A stretch of DNA of 39,721 nucleotides, taken from assembly GCA_017857875.1 (NCBI GenBank), contig JAFMCH010000011.1, forward strand, positions 1 through 39,721, given 5' to 3'. Below are positions 24,601 to 32,437 of this stretch, one piece after another. Position 1 is the first letter of the stretch. Every line of letters starts with the position of its first letter. The translations under genes were made by a program, and so were the position numbers. The notes beneath the pieces were generated by a model. The model was not told the origin of the DNA. It saw nothing but the letters and a program-made list of their open reading frames with translations, and made no database searches. Source of the stretch: Actinomycetota bacterium (GTDB lineage: Bacteria; Actinomycetota; Actinomycetes; S36-B12).

Positions 24601-24915
24601 CTACAGGCGGCCGGACACTGGTTCAAGGTCGTACATCTCGAAGGTTTCGATAATGGAAGCCATGTCCTGTTCGTCACCGTGTTCCTGCTTGCCCCGGTCG
24701 GTCTCCAGCCACTCGTAGAGATCCCTCTTCTCTTTGAACGTCGTCCATACGACGACGGTGTTGCGATGTCGATCGACGCTGACCTGACGACCCAGCAGGC
24801 CCGGCACATGGCCGTCCATGAGTTCACTGGGGCGGCGCGCGATCTCAACGAGATCGTCGAGCCTCCCCGGCTTGGCGGTAGAGACGCTCACGAAGGTGTA
24901 CCCCGGAGTTGTCAT
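24601..24915 (-). CDS. Antibiotic biosynthesis monooxygenase (ABM)-like domain protein
   Basis: This 104-residue protein has the small alpha+beta dimeric ferredoxin-like pattern of ABM proteins. It opens with YTFVSVSTAKPGRLDDLVEI, then HVPGLLGRQVSVDRHRNTVV, the aromatic strand VVVWTTFKEKRDLYEWLET, and a C-terminal strand (IIETFEMYDLEPV). ABM-type proteins include cofactor-free quinone-forming oxygenases and many of unknown function. Its ATG shares ATGA with the upstream tetR stop, so regulator and enzyme form a two-gene operon. It is presumably controlled by the TetR operator at 25519-25531. Confidence 0.7.
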   Translation of the reverse strand: MTTPGYTFVSVSTAKPGRLDDLVEIARRPSELMDGHVPGLLGRQVSVDRHRNTVVVWTTFKEKRDLYEWLETDRGKQEHGDEQDMASIIETFEMYDLEPVSGRL

Positions 24916-25517
24916 GGCTTCCTCTTCCTTTCGGGGAGCAGGATCCTGTCCACCAGCAGGTGAACTCGATCGATGGTGTCGGGTTGTGCTTGTTGCGCGA
25001 GCCCAAGAATGAAGCGAGCGTCAGTGGCCGGGTCGATCTCTGCCGCAAAGCGGCCGGACTTCACTCCGCGCAGCAGAATGTCGGCGAGCAGGCTGCGGGC
25101 CCGGTCTTCGTGTGATCGAAGCAATTCTCGGCCAGCAGGAGGAAGAGCCGCCTCGATGGCAGCAGCCGTCATAGGGCCGTGGGAGTCCTGGTTGACGACC
25201 TCGTCTAGAAAGCTGCGCAACTGTGCCGACGGATCGGGTTCAGCAAGGATCTTCGAGGTGAGAGCATCATCGTGCTGGGCTACGAGCTCTGCGATGCCGA
25301 TCAAGACGCTGTCCAGATCGGGGTAGTAGCGGTACAGCGTGGGGCGGGAGATGCCGACTGCCTCGGCCAGAGCAGACATGGACAGACCTGAACCGCCGCA
25401 CTTGATGAGCATGGCGAATGCCGCCTGTGCAATGGATCGACGTTGCGCGGCTCTGTACGCCCTTGTCGCATCTGCCCACGCCGGCGCCTGGCGACTCGGA
25501 CGATTAGTTATGGGCAT
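24912..25517 (-). CDS. TetR family transcriptional regulator
   Basis: This 201-residue regulator has a typical TetR N-terminal DNA-binding domain (about 22-75): RRSIAQAAFAMLIKCGGSG, then LSMSALAEAVGISRPTLYRY, then YPDLDSVL. A divergent helical ligand domain follows. The start ATG 25515-25517 has no ribosome site. Instead TACAAT is exactly 7 nt upstream, so the message is probably leaderless. A 13-bp inverted repeat overlaps this -10, arguing for autorepression. The following ABM-like gene is translationally coupled, and the natural inducer may be an aromatic or quinone-like compound, which is inference. Confidence 0.9.
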   Translation of the reverse strand: MPITNRPSRQAPAWADATRAYRAAQRRSIAQAAFAMLIKCGGSGLSMSALAEAVGISRPTLYRYYPDLDSVLIGIAELVAQHDDALTSKILAEPDPSAQLRSFLDEVVNQDSHGPMTAAAIEAALPPAGRELLRSHEDRARSLLADILLRGVKSGRFAAEIDPATDARFILGLAQQAQPDTIDRVHLLVDRILLPERKRKP

Positions 25518-25518
25518 A

Positions 25519-25531
25519 TTACAGATTGTAA
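25519..25531. promoter_or_regulatory. TetR operator overlapping a leaderless -10
   Basis: TTACAGATTGTAA (plus strand) is a 5-bp inverted repeat with a 3-nt centre. On the minus strand it contains TACAAT (25525-25530), a good -10, followed by 7 nt and the tetR ATG. A repressor bound here would block RNA polymerase directly. Confidence 0.6.
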
Positions 25532-25605
25532 CACCTAGCCCTGGGCCGCCGTGCTCATGAGAATCGTGAGGACCTGTTGCGACCTTCGGTCACTCTCCGC
25601 GCCGG

Positions 25606-25950
25606 ATGGGGACCGTGGAGCAAGTCCGTCACCGTCGTCCCGGGCCTCCGGGGTCCCTTCCCGACCAACTCATCGAGCAATCCACGTGTCCCACCACGAC
25701 AATCAACCCCGTCAATCCCAACTTCTTCCCCTTCGCGTCCTATCGATCGCGGCCCTGACAACCCACGGCCGACGACTCCATCGCACTCACATCTTCCGCA
25801 GGCTTCTTCGACATCTTCGTCGTAGGCCTGAACCCCGACACCGGCTACTTCAACCGCTCGGGCCTGAGCGCCGTGGTCGACGAACAACCAGCAACCATTG
25901 CTGAAATCAGCACGCAGAATTACGTGTGGCGTGAGACAGACACCGCCTGA
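25606..25950 (+). pseudogene. Unidentified ORF interrupted by an in-frame TGA
   Basis: In one frame from ATG 25606 to TGA 25948-25950 the translation is protein-like but broken by TGA at 25756-25758. Before the stop it reads NPVNPNFFPFASYRSRP. After it come DDSIALTSSAGFFDIFVVGL, NPDTGYFNRSGLSAVVDEQP and ATIAEISTQNYVWRETDTA. The second half looks like real coding sequence. A different frame near 25577-25700 (AGWGPWSKSVTVVPGLRGPF) also looks protein-like, so a frameshift may exist as well. I do not recognise the family. This is the only content of the 517-nt space between tetR and the methyltransferase. Confidence 0.35.
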
Positions 25951-26034
25951 TAACGTCCTCGACCGTCGGTCACAAAACTGATCGCGAAGTAGCCCTCCCG
26001 GATTTCGAATCCATCAAGAAGGATTACCACCACC

Positions 26035-26802
26035 ATGGATGAACTCGAACTCCTCGTGGACTTCCACGTGGACGCCGAACGGCAAGGTCCCGGCTCCCCT
26101 GATGACACGCGGCTTGCGGCGACACTCGCTGGGATCAACTCGGACAGATTCAATGCGGGCAGACTCGACCTCGTCGACATCGGATGCGGCACGGGGGCAT
26201 CATCGATAGAACTGGCAACGACCTTCGGTGCAAACGTCACAGCGGTCGACCTCTTCCCACAGTTCCTCTCGCGCTTGCAGCAGCAGGCATCCGAGTGCGG
26301 ACTCTCGAATCGGATCACGACCGTTGAAGGTGACATGACCGACTTGACTTTGCCCGATGCGTCATTCGACATTGTTTGGTCAGAAGGAGCCATCTACAAC
26401 ATGGGGTTCGCCGCGGGAATCAGTGCGTGGAAGCGGCTCCTGCGCCCTGGAGGCGTCATGGTCGTCTCGGAGATTACCTGGCTCACCACGGTGCGACCCT
26501 CCGAAATCCACGACCACTGGGGCGCCGAGTACCCCGAGATCGACACCGCGGCCGCGAAGATCGCGATCATGCAGGAAAACGGGTTATCGCTCCGTGGGTT
26601 CTTCTTGCTGTCCGAGGCTGGATGGGAGAAGCACTACTACCAACCCATGGAAGAGCGTCTGGATGATTTCCTCGTGCGCCACGGGGACAGTCCAATCGCG
26701 TCGCAGATCGTCGATGCCGAGCGTCGGGAGATCGAGCTCTTCCGCACCTACCAGGACTACTACGGCTACGGCTTCTACGTAGCGGCACTCGACACGGACT
26801 GA
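26035..26802 (+). CDS. Class I SAM-dependent methyltransferase
   Basis: This 255-residue Rossmann-fold methyltransferase has motif I LDLVDIGCGTGASSIELA (about 44-61), the acidic end of strand 2 in NVTAVDLFPQFL, motif II VEGDMTDLTLPDASFDIVWS, and motif III RLLRPGGVMVVSEI. The C-terminal third (WGAEYPEIDTAAAKI; YQDYYGYGFYVAAL) is typical of small-molecule Methyltransf_11/25 proteins. The substrate is unknown. The ATG has GAAGGA about 10 nt upstream. It stands alone between the interrupted ORF and a 268-nt gap, so no operon context helps. Confidence 0.9.
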   Translation: MDELELLVDFHVDAERQGPGSPDDTRLAATLAGINSDRFNAGRLDLVDIGCGTGASSIELATTFGANVTAVDLFPQFLSRLQQQASECGLSNRITTVEGDMTDLTLPDASFDIVWSEGAIYNMGFAAGISAWKRLLRPGGVMVVSEITWLTTVRPSEIHDHWGAEYPEIDTAAAKIAIMQENGLSLRGFFLLSEAGWEKHYYQPMEERLDDFLVRHGDSPIASQIVDAERREIELFRTYQDYYGYGFYVAALDTD

Positions 26803-27053
26803 TCAGGGTGTTCACCCTCCCGACACCCTATGTTCGAGTGCCATCGCCACCGCAGTCACCACTCGCATCAGGGCTAGCGAAACTCTGGAAAGAAAGTCTG
26901 GGAACTCTGAGACGCCCCCCAGAGCGCCTCGTGAGTTATCCCCTCAGCTCTGACGAATCAGGAAGTCGCTCGTGACCTAGCATCGGGCGCATTCGCATGG
27001 CGAAATTAGCGGCTCACTGATGTTCCCAACATCAAAGAGCTGGTTGCCAACTC
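26803..27053. other. Gene-free spacer
   Basis: No supported ORF or RNA is visible in this 251-nt spacer. Two weak points are a partial direct repeat (GAAACTCTGG near 26879 and GGAACTCTGAG near 26901) and a short protein-like stretch near 27019-27070 (DVPNIKELVANSATGVALSY), which opens directly after an in-frame TAG and has no start. Confidence 0.4.
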
Positions 27054-27069
27054 AGCCACCGGAGTGGCT
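27054..27069 (-). terminator. Hairpin after the TAP-like hydrolase gene
   Basis: AGCCAC-CGGA-GTGGCT (plus strand) forms a 6-bp stem with a 4-nt loop (TCCG in the minus-strand transcript). It begins 1 nt after the stop of the hydrolase gene. No U-tract follows, so it is either a factor-independent terminator of the U-less type common in actinobacteria or a 3' stability hairpin. Confidence 0.45.
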
Positions 27070-27070
27070 C

Positions 27071-28600
27071 TCAGTTACCCGGTGACGGCGCATAATCGCA
27101 AGTGCGTGTACCGCCCGGCGACACCGCAGTGAGGAAGTAGGTCGTCACGGTGTCGTTGACGCAGGTCGAGGGCGTCTGCAGGTACGTCACGTGCTGGGTC
27201 CCCTCGTAGGTGATGAAGGTCGACCCGGCCAGGTAGCCGCTGAGTTGCTTACCGCCCAGCCAGGGCGTCCGGGTGTCACCGATGGAGTTGACGATGACTG
27301 GTGGGGCCGGCAGCGCATAGGGACGGCCGATGTTGGCTGGCTTGCGCACCATCGACTCCGGCAGACCGCTGCAGAACGTGCCCTTAGTCATCACGGAGTT
27401 GCCCGCGAACACCGAGTTGTTGTCATAGGCCGACTGCGCCATGGCCACTACAGAATCCAGACTCGGACGTCCATCGAGGTCTGAGCAATTGATCATGTAG
27501 ACGGTGTAGGAACCGGAGATATCCGGCTCTTCCTCCAGCGTTTCCAGCGCACGTTTCATCTTCGACGCGGCTCGCGCGGCCTTGTTCGAGTCAGTGTGGA
27601 ACAGCGCGCGGTAAGCCTGGTTGATCACCTCAACGATGGCCGGATACGAAGTCTGGTACGAGATGTTCACGTATATTGCCGGCAAGATGTTCCAACGAGT
27701 GAACTCTTGGCCACCACTCATGATCGTGCGCCGATTCAATGCCCCCAGCACGCGGTCGAATTTCGCCGGCATCTTCCTTCCGAACTGCGAACCGAACTGC
27801 TCGGTGGCATAGGCCCACGACCAGGTGTCCATGCCGGCCCAGGTGCGTAAACCCATGTTCGCCGGCCACGACCCGTCAAGTGCGAAGGCCCGAAGGCGAT
27901 CGGGGAATTCCCGTGCGTACCAGTACCCGATGCGCGTGCCGTAACTCATGCCCCAATACGTCCACTGCTCCTCGCCCAGCGCCTCGCGCATCGCGTCCAG
28001 GTCGTGGATGACCTGCCAGGTGCCTAGATACGGCGCGACATCTAGATTGCGCTCGTAGCAATCGGCGACTACCGGGGCGGTGGCCTCCACATAAGACTGC
28101 GTGTATGCACGCCAATCCACCGGCCCGGTCGCCGGCGGGTCGTAGGGGTTCTCCGGCTCAGGTGGCGGAGTGACCCCGCACCCGCTCAACTGGGGTGTGC
28201 TGGCACCGATCCCACGGGGGTCCCAGGCGACGAAGTCGAACTTCTGCTGCATCTGGTCGGGCAGTTGCGACTGGATTACCGATGCGATCGCCAAACCCGA
28301 CTCTCCCGGGCCGCCCGGGTTGAAAGTCATCGCCCCGACACGTTGGCGCTTCGGGCCAGCTGCCGGCTTCACCGCCATCGCGATGCTCGCGGTGCGCGTG
28401 TCATCGAGGTCGTCCCAGTCCAGCGGCACGACCAGGGCGTAACACTCCCAACCGGCGAGGGATTCAGATTCGCAGTCTCGATCTTCGAGGGTCCACCGAG
28501 CAGTGTCGGCTGTCTCCACTGCCGAGACCGGCGATGTGGCCACCACCGCGGCCACGACACCGATACTTGCGATCCCAGCCACCACAGCGCGCAATTCCAT
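27071..28600 (-). CDS. Secreted alpha/beta hydrolase, TAP-like (tripeptidyl aminopeptidase family)
   Basis: This 509-residue protein has an N-terminal Sec signal (VVAGIASIGVVAAVVATSPVSA, cleavage near residue 27). The alpha/beta hydrolase core follows. It has the oxyanion motif MTFNPGGPGESG (about 91-102), FVAWDPRGIGAS, and the nucleophile elbow YWGMSYGTRIGYW (Ser219). The C-terminal TAP-like domain carries the acid in NSIGDTRTPWLGG and the His in YEGTQHVTYLQ. Relatives release tripeptides or act on esters outside the cell. Cys pairs (CESESLAGWEC; CGV; CYER) suggest disulfides. No ribosome site precedes the ATG. TAGGGT lies 6 nt upstream, consistent with leaderless transcription. Confidence 0.92.
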   Translation of the reverse strand: MELRAVVAGIASIGVVAAVVATSPVSAVETADTARWTLEDRDCESESLAGWECYALVVPLDWDDLDDTRTASIAMAVKPAAGPKRQRVGAMTFNPGGPGESGLAIASVIQSQLPDQMQQKFDFVAWDPRGIGASTPQLSGCGVTPPPEPENPYDPPATGPVDWRAYTQSYVEATAPVVADCYERNLDVAPYLGTWQVIHDLDAMREALGEEQWTYWGMSYGTRIGYWYAREFPDRLRAFALDGSWPANMGLRTWAGMDTWSWAYATEQFGSQFGRKMPAKFDRVLGALNRRTIMSGGQEFTRWNILPAIYVNISYQTSYPAIVEVINQAYRALFHTDSNKAARAASKMKRALETLEEEPDISGSYTVYMINCSDLDGRPSLDSVVAMAQSAYDNNSVFAGNSVMTKGTFCSGLPESMVRKPANIGRPYALPAPPVIVNSIGDTRTPWLGGKQLSGYLAGSTFITYEGTQHVTYLQTPSTCVNDTVTTYFLTAVSPGGTRTCDYAPSPGN

Positions 28601-28612
28601 GCTGAGACCCTA
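28601..28612 (-). promoter_or_regulatory. Leaderless -10 box for the TAP-like hydrolase
   Basis: TAGGGT (28607-28612, minus strand), 6-nt spacer CTCAGC, then ATG 28598-28600. It fits the TANNNT-N6-start pattern seen at other genes in the window. Confidence 0.45.
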
Positions 28613-28726
28613 GTCGTCCCCGCATCACGATGGGACGATTTGCCATCAACAACGATCCAACCCATGTGAAAGGCCCGCCACACGGCAGACTCCTGAGTCG
28701 GCAGGCGCAATCGTCAGACTCAACGA

Positions 28727-28738
28727 TACGTTGGCGGC
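28727..28738 (+). promoter_or_regulatory. Leaderless -10 box for the intradiol dioxygenase
   Basis: TACGTT (28727-28732), 6-nt spacer GGCGGC, then ATG 28739. No Shine-Dalgarno tract is present. Confidence 0.45.
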
Positions 28739-29422
28739 ATGCAAACGCGAAGGCTGTTACTTGTCGGCGTTTTCTGCTCGTCGTCGCTCGCGCTGACCGC
28801 ATGCACGGGCACTTCAGCGGAGATTTCGACGTCCGCGGCATCAACTTCATCCTCCGCATCCCCCTCCTCGACTGCATCGACAGAAACGAGTGGCACCACC
28901 CCAGCGGCGCCTGTCGTCCCCGTGCCCGACGACAGAGCCGAACCCACGTGCGTGCCCGGGGTCACTTTGATCGAACAGAACCAGGGTCCTTACTACACAC
29001 TTGGTGCGCCCGAACGCGCCGACATCACCGATGCTGCACCCGGTACTCCTTTGCTTCTGACCGGATACGTCCTTGATGACCAATGCAACCCCGTCGCGGG
29101 AGCCACACTCGACTTCTGGCAGGCCGATGGAAACGGCTCGTACGACAACAACGGATACGTCCTTCGTGGTATCCAAACGACCGATGAAAACGGCGCCTAC
29201 GCTTTGACGACAGTGATTCCAGGTCAATACCCCGGCCGGACAGAGCACGTCCACGTCAAGGTGACCGCACCAGGTGGCCCGACCTACACAACCCAGTTGT
29301 ACTTCCCTGAATCAACGGCCAATGGTGGCGACCGCTTCTACGTCCCAGAACTGGACGTCACCATCACGTCATACGACGGCTCAAAGATGACAGCACACTT
29401 CGACATGGTTCTACCTGTCTAG
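28739..29422 (+). CDS. Lipoprotein intradiol ring-cleavage dioxygenase-like protein
   Basis: This 227-residue protein begins with a lipoprotein signal (lipobox LTAC, Cys22) and a Ser/Thr-rich linker (about 23-60). An intradiol dioxygenase core follows: EQNQGPYYTLGAPERADI, then GATLDFWQADGNGSYDNNGY, then VIPGQYPGRTEHVHVKV. Likely Fe(III) ligands are Tyr135, Tyr164, His170 and His172, the two-Tyr two-His set of protocatechuate and catechol dioxygenases. The usual enzymes are cytosolic, so a membrane-anchored form on the outer face is notable. Its aromatic substrate is unknown. Start ATG 28739 follows a TACGTT box by 6 nt. Confidence 0.88.
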   Translation: MQTRRLLLVGVFCSSSLALTACTGTSAEISTSAASTSSSASPSSTASTETSGTTPAAPVVPVPDDRAEPTCVPGVTLIEQNQGPYYTLGAPERADITDAAPGTPLLLTGYVLDDQCNPVAGATLDFWQADGNGSYDNNGYVLRGIQTTDENGAYALTTVIPGQYPGRTEHVHVKVTAPGGPTYTTQLYFPESTANGGDRFYVPELDVTITSYDGSKMTAHFDMVLPV

Positions 29423-29469
29423 TCGCCGCTGCTAAATATTCCCGAGTCGACGAACCAATATCGATCGCC

Positions 29470-29481
29470 TACCGTGGAGTG
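29470..29481 (+). promoter_or_regulatory. Leaderless -10 box deciding the start of the next gene
   Basis: TACCGT (29470-29475) is 6 nt before GTG 29482 and only 3 nt before GTG 29479. This favours the second GTG as the start. Confidence 0.4.
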
Positions 29482-29856
29482 GTGCCTATTAAGCGCCTTG
29501 TTGGGGTGTATCGAGCTGACGGTGGGATGCGCGGTGAGTTTCGATATCTAATCGACCATTATCTGCGCGGGGAGTCATGCAGCCTGTGCGATATCACGCA
29601 TTCACCATTCCGACGCAAGGCCGCATGGGACAAAAGTGTTGCCGCCCTTGATGTTCCCCTCATCGTGTTGCATCTGAACGAGTTGGAGCCAGAACTGGCG
29701 GACTTCGTAGGTGGTCGCGCGGCCTGCGTCGTGGCCGAAACAGATGACGATCGGGTGCTGCTGATATCCAAAGACGAACTCAGTGCCCTCGAAGGATCAG
29801 TCGACAGGTTTTTCTCGCTTGTGCGCGAGCGGCTAGCCGACTATGAGAACTTCTAG
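29482..29856 (+). CDS. Conserved hypothetical protein with a CxxC motif
   Basis: The 124-residue product starts VPIKRLVGVYRADGG and has a CSLCDITH motif (about 36-43) after a helix (MRGEFRYLIDHYLRGE). An alpha/beta pattern follows (VAALDVPLIVLHLNEL, GGRAACVVAETDDDRVLLIS) and a C-terminal helix. The CxxC-DITH block followed by a predicted beta-alpha fold recalls thioredoxin-like or zinc-binding proteins, but I recognise no named family. It is cytosolic by sequence. It lies between two lipoprotein genes on the same strand, each with its own apparent promoter, so it need not be cotranscribed. Confidence 0.7.
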   Translation: MPIKRLVGVYRADGGMRGEFRYLIDHYLRGESCSLCDITHSPFRRKAAWDKSVAALDVPLIVLHLNELEPELADFVGGRAACVVAETDDDRVLLISKDELSALEGSVDRFFSLVRERLADYENF

Positions 29857-29903
29857 ACACCGATAAGTTCACCCGACCCGTCCAGCGCTTCGTGGAGTAG
29901 CGC

Positions 29904-29915
29904 TAACGTCATCGA
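29904..29915 (+). promoter_or_regulatory. Leaderless -10 box for the beta-lactamase-like gene
   Basis: TAACGT (29904-29909), 6-nt spacer CATCGA, then GTG 29916. No ribosome site is seen. Confidence 0.45.
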
Positions 29916-31103
29916 GTGAAGGTTTCGCTGAAGACTCTCCGCGTTAGCGCACTAGCAGCGACCCTCGCGGTCGCGGTGAATGTGTCAGCGTGCGGCTATG
30001 GAGAGGCCCCAGCAAACACGCAAGAATCCTTATCCTCAACACTTACGCAACTCCGTGACACGAATGCACAGGCCTGGGGAGTGCAGATCCCGGGCCTAGC
30101 TGCCGCCGTTGTGCAACGAGATGCTGTCGAACCAATCGAATCGGTCTCTGGTGTGGCCAACCCGCCCGGAGATCAGTCGCTTGTCCTTGCCGACCGCTTT
30201 CACGTCGGAAGCATTACGAAAACGTTCACCGCCGCGCTGATCATGCTTCTCGACCAGGAAGGGCTCCTTCAACTCGACGATCCCATCAGCACGTGGATTG
30301 ACTATCCAGATGGCAACGACGTCACTGTGCGAATGCTGCTCGGTCACACGAGTGGTTTGCCGGATTTCAGCCAGATGTCCGAACTGACACACCGGGAAAC
30401 CCCGCAGGAGTCGGTTGCCCTGGCGGCAACTGGCGAACCACTATTCCCGCCGGGTGCGAGTTGGTCCTATAGCAATACGAACTACATCCTTTTAGGCTTG
30501 ATCTCGCAAGAGGTGACCGGCGAGACCTGGGAAGAACAGGTTCGAAGTCGATTTTTTGAGCCGTTGGCGCTCGACTCAACGTATATCTGGCAGGGCAACC
30601 TAGAGGAACCCACCACGACTGGATCGCGTATGGCGTGCGGATACGAGGGTGAACCGCGATGCACTCCGCAGAAGGGTCTAGACCTGGTTGCTGTGACCGA
30701 CGGTGAGGATTGGACGCTTGCATGGGCTGCCGGCGCGATTGTGTCGACGCCGGCCGACATAGCGCGCTGGATGGCGGCGCTGGGGAGTGGCGTAATTGTT
30801 GATGCGCAACACCTCACACTCATGACAACACCGTCACCGCAATCCATTGCAGCGCTTGCGGATCTGGCGGCGTTTGGCCCCACGAGGTGGACAGGTGAGG
30901 GACTGGGCCTGATGCAGTACGAAATCGACGGACACGGCGTTGGATGGGGTCATGAAGGGTCCATTAACGGCTTCGTCGCGAACGTTGTCTATATGGCCGA
31001 CTCGGGTGCAACGTTCTCTGTCACGTCGAACTTCGCCATGACAGATAGTTTCGCTGCCCTGGGTGATCTCGTTCTTGCCACGGAGGTGATGTCCCCTGAA
31101 TAG
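29916..31103 (+). CDS. Class C beta-lactamase/D-Ala-D-Ala carboxypeptidase-like lipoprotein
   Basis: This 395-residue serine hydrolase has a signal peptide with lipobox VSAC (Cys26). It has the three beta-lactamase-related motifs. SxxK is VGSITKTFTAAL (Ser99, Lys102). YxN is SWSYSNTNYILLG (Tyr185). The third, HxG-like, is GWGHEGSINGF (about 346-356). Further blocks LLGHTSGLPDF and GLISQEVTGETWEE are typical of EstB/Pbp4*-type serine hydrolases. These act on peptidoglycan peptides, D-amino peptides or esters. A true beta-lactamase cannot be claimed. It starts at GTG 29916 behind TAACGT. Directly after its stop lies a remnant of scoB. Confidence 0.9.
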   Translation: MKVSLKTLRVSALAATLAVAVNVSACGYGEAPANTQESLSSTLTQLRDTNAQAWGVQIPGLAAAVVQRDAVEPIESVSGVANPPGDQSLVLADRFHVGSITKTFTAALIMLLDQEGLLQLDDPISTWIDYPDGNDVTVRMLLGHTSGLPDFSQMSELTHRETPQESVALAATGEPLFPPGASWSYSNTNYILLGLISQEVTGETWEEQVRSRFFEPLALDSTYIWQGNLEEPTTTGSRMACGYEGEPRCTPQKGLDLVAVTDGEDWTLAWAAGAIVSTPADIARWMAALGSGVIVDAQHLTLMTTPSPQSIAALADLAAFGPTRWTGEGLGLMQYEIDGHGVGWGHEGSINGFVANVVYMADSGATFSVTSNFAMTDSFAALGDLVLATEVMSPE

Positions 31104-31170
31104 TCACCTCGATGACGCCAGATCGGTCATGATGCGCCGCACGACTCCCTCTCCGGAGTGACGAAGGAAG
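31103..31170 (-). pseudogene. Short remnant of a second scoB (CoA-transferase subunit B)
   Basis: This stretch aligns by eye with 31896-31963 inside scoB at roughly 80% identity with one single-base gap. On the minus strand it would encode HSGEGVVRRIMTDL then VIEVT, against [14 protein letters not shown] and VIDVT in the intact gene. The gap shifts the frame, and the similarity ends abruptly at the beta-lactamase-like stop codon. It is a fragment of a diverged paralogue, not a copy of the present gene. Confidence 0.7.
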
Positions 31171-31206
31171 AAACGATCGAATCTATTGGAGACTCAGACA
31201 CCCCAC

Positions 31207-31218
31207 TAAGGTGAAGTC
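31207..31218 (+). promoter_or_regulatory. Leaderless -10 box for the small membrane protein gene
   Basis: TAAGGT (31207-31212), 6-nt spacer, then ATG 31219. The AAGGTGA overlapping it could also serve as a ribosome site if transcription starts upstream. Confidence 0.35.
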
Positions 31219-31704
31219 ATGACCGAACAGGTGAGCCCGAAGCCGGCCGCAGTCTTGATGTGGGCGACGTACCTCGTAGGTGTCATCGGATCCGCAATCG
31301 GCTACTACACAGTGGCTCTCGATCCGCCGAATCTCACCATTGCGGCCTTACTCGCCGTGTTCGCCACAGGCGTGCTGTCTTTTTTTCGACATTCGATTTT
31401 TCACCGGTCTGACGCTGTTCGTGGCGGCTGGAATTACGGCACCCGGAACAATTTCCAGATCGAGGTGGGGTTAGCAAACCTGGCCTGGGGTATCTATGCG
31501 CTCGCAGCAGTGGTCTTCGACTGGGGCCTCATGGCCGTCTCCGCGTCTTTCCTTATCAGCGGCTTCTACTTTGCTTTCGTCACGGTTTTCGTGATCGCGA
31601 CCGGTGACATCCGGGATCGAAGAATCGGGCCACTCATTGGCATCGCTGTCTGGGCCGGCGTCGTCATCAGCCTCGGAGTGCTCGGTATGACTGCAGCAAA
31701 CTAA
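31219..31704 (+). CDS. Four-helix membrane protein (possibly DUF6790-like)
   Basis: The 161-residue product has four hydrophobic segments: about 12-30, 38-56, 86-112 and 138-157. Between helices 2 and 3 is a conserved-looking polar loop, GGWNYGTRNNFQIEVGLANL, similar to the W-FQ-E-G-A pattern I associate with DUF6790. That match is from memory and tentative. It has no signal peptide or cofactor motif. It stands alone, with scoAB convergent downstream and the scoB remnant upstream. Confidence 0.65.
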   Translation: MTEQVSPKPAAVLMWATYLVGVIGSAIGYYTVALDPPNLTIAALLAVFATGVLSFFRHSIFHRSDAVRGGWNYGTRNNFQIEVGLANLAWGIYALAAVVFDWGLMAVSASFLISGFYFAFVTVFVIATGDIRDRRIGPLIGIAVWAGVVISLGVLGMTAAN

Positions 31705-31798
31705 CCGTTCGGATCAACAGCTTCTGCTCGAATGCGCTGACGAGAGCCGGCCACGTGCGCGTGAACTTCTTTTTCTCGCCGCCACTCACCTCACATAC

Positions 31799-32437
31799 CT
31801 ACCCCAAGGCATTGATGAGCGGAGGCTCGGTGGCGTCAACCACCTCATCCAAAGTCACGCCTGGAGCAAGCTCGCGAAGCACTAGCCCCTCAGGCGTCAC
31901 ATCAATGACAGCCAGATCAGTAATGATGCGCTGCACGACTCCCTTCCCGGTGTAGGGAAGGGAGCACTCGTTCACGATCTTGTACGTGCCGTCTTTTGCA
32001 ACGTGCTCCATCAAGACGATCACTCGCTTAGCGCCGTGAACCAAGTCCATCGCGCCCCCCATGCCCTTGACCATCTTTCCGGGAATCATCCAGTTCGCGA
32101 TATCTCCGGACGCACTCACCTGCATCGCACCCAAAATAGCTGCATCAATCTTGCCACCGCGGATCATCCCGAACGATGTCGCCGAGTCAAAGTAGGACGC
32201 ACCGCGACGCACGGTGACGGTCTCCTTGCCGGCGTTGATCAAGTCAGGATCCACATCCTCATCAGCCGGATAAGCCCCAACGCCGAGGATGCCGTTCTCA
32301 CTCTGCAGAACCAGTTCCACGTCTTCGGAAACAAAATTGGGTACCAGGGTGGGCAGACCGATGCCGAGATTCACGTATGAACCATCGGCGAGTTCCCCTG
32401 CGGCACGGGCAGCCATCTCCTCACGATTCCACGCCAT
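31799..32437 (-). CDS. scoB: 3-oxoacid CoA-transferase subunit B
   Basis: This 212-residue beta subunit of succinyl-CoA:3-oxoacid CoA-transferase has the catalytic glutamate in [13 protein letters not shown] (Glu47). It also has the family blocks [50 protein letters not shown] and [20 protein letters not shown]. With subunit A it moves CoA between succinyl-CoA and acetoacetate or a related 3-oxoacid (such as 3-oxoadipate). It therefore serves ketone-body or aromatic-degradation carbon. The start overlaps the scoA stop by one base (TGATG), showing coupled translation. Confidence 0.94.
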   Translation of the reverse strand: MAWNREEMAARAAGELADGSYVNLGIGLPTLVPNFVSEDVELVLQSENGILGVGAYPADEDVDPDLINAGKETVTVRRGASYFDSATSFGMIRGGKIDAAILGAMQVSASGDIANWMIPGKMVKGMGGAMDLVHGAKRVIVLMEHVAKDGTYKIVNECSLPYTGKGVVQRIITDLAVIDVTPEGLVLRELAPGVTLDEVVDATEPPLINALG

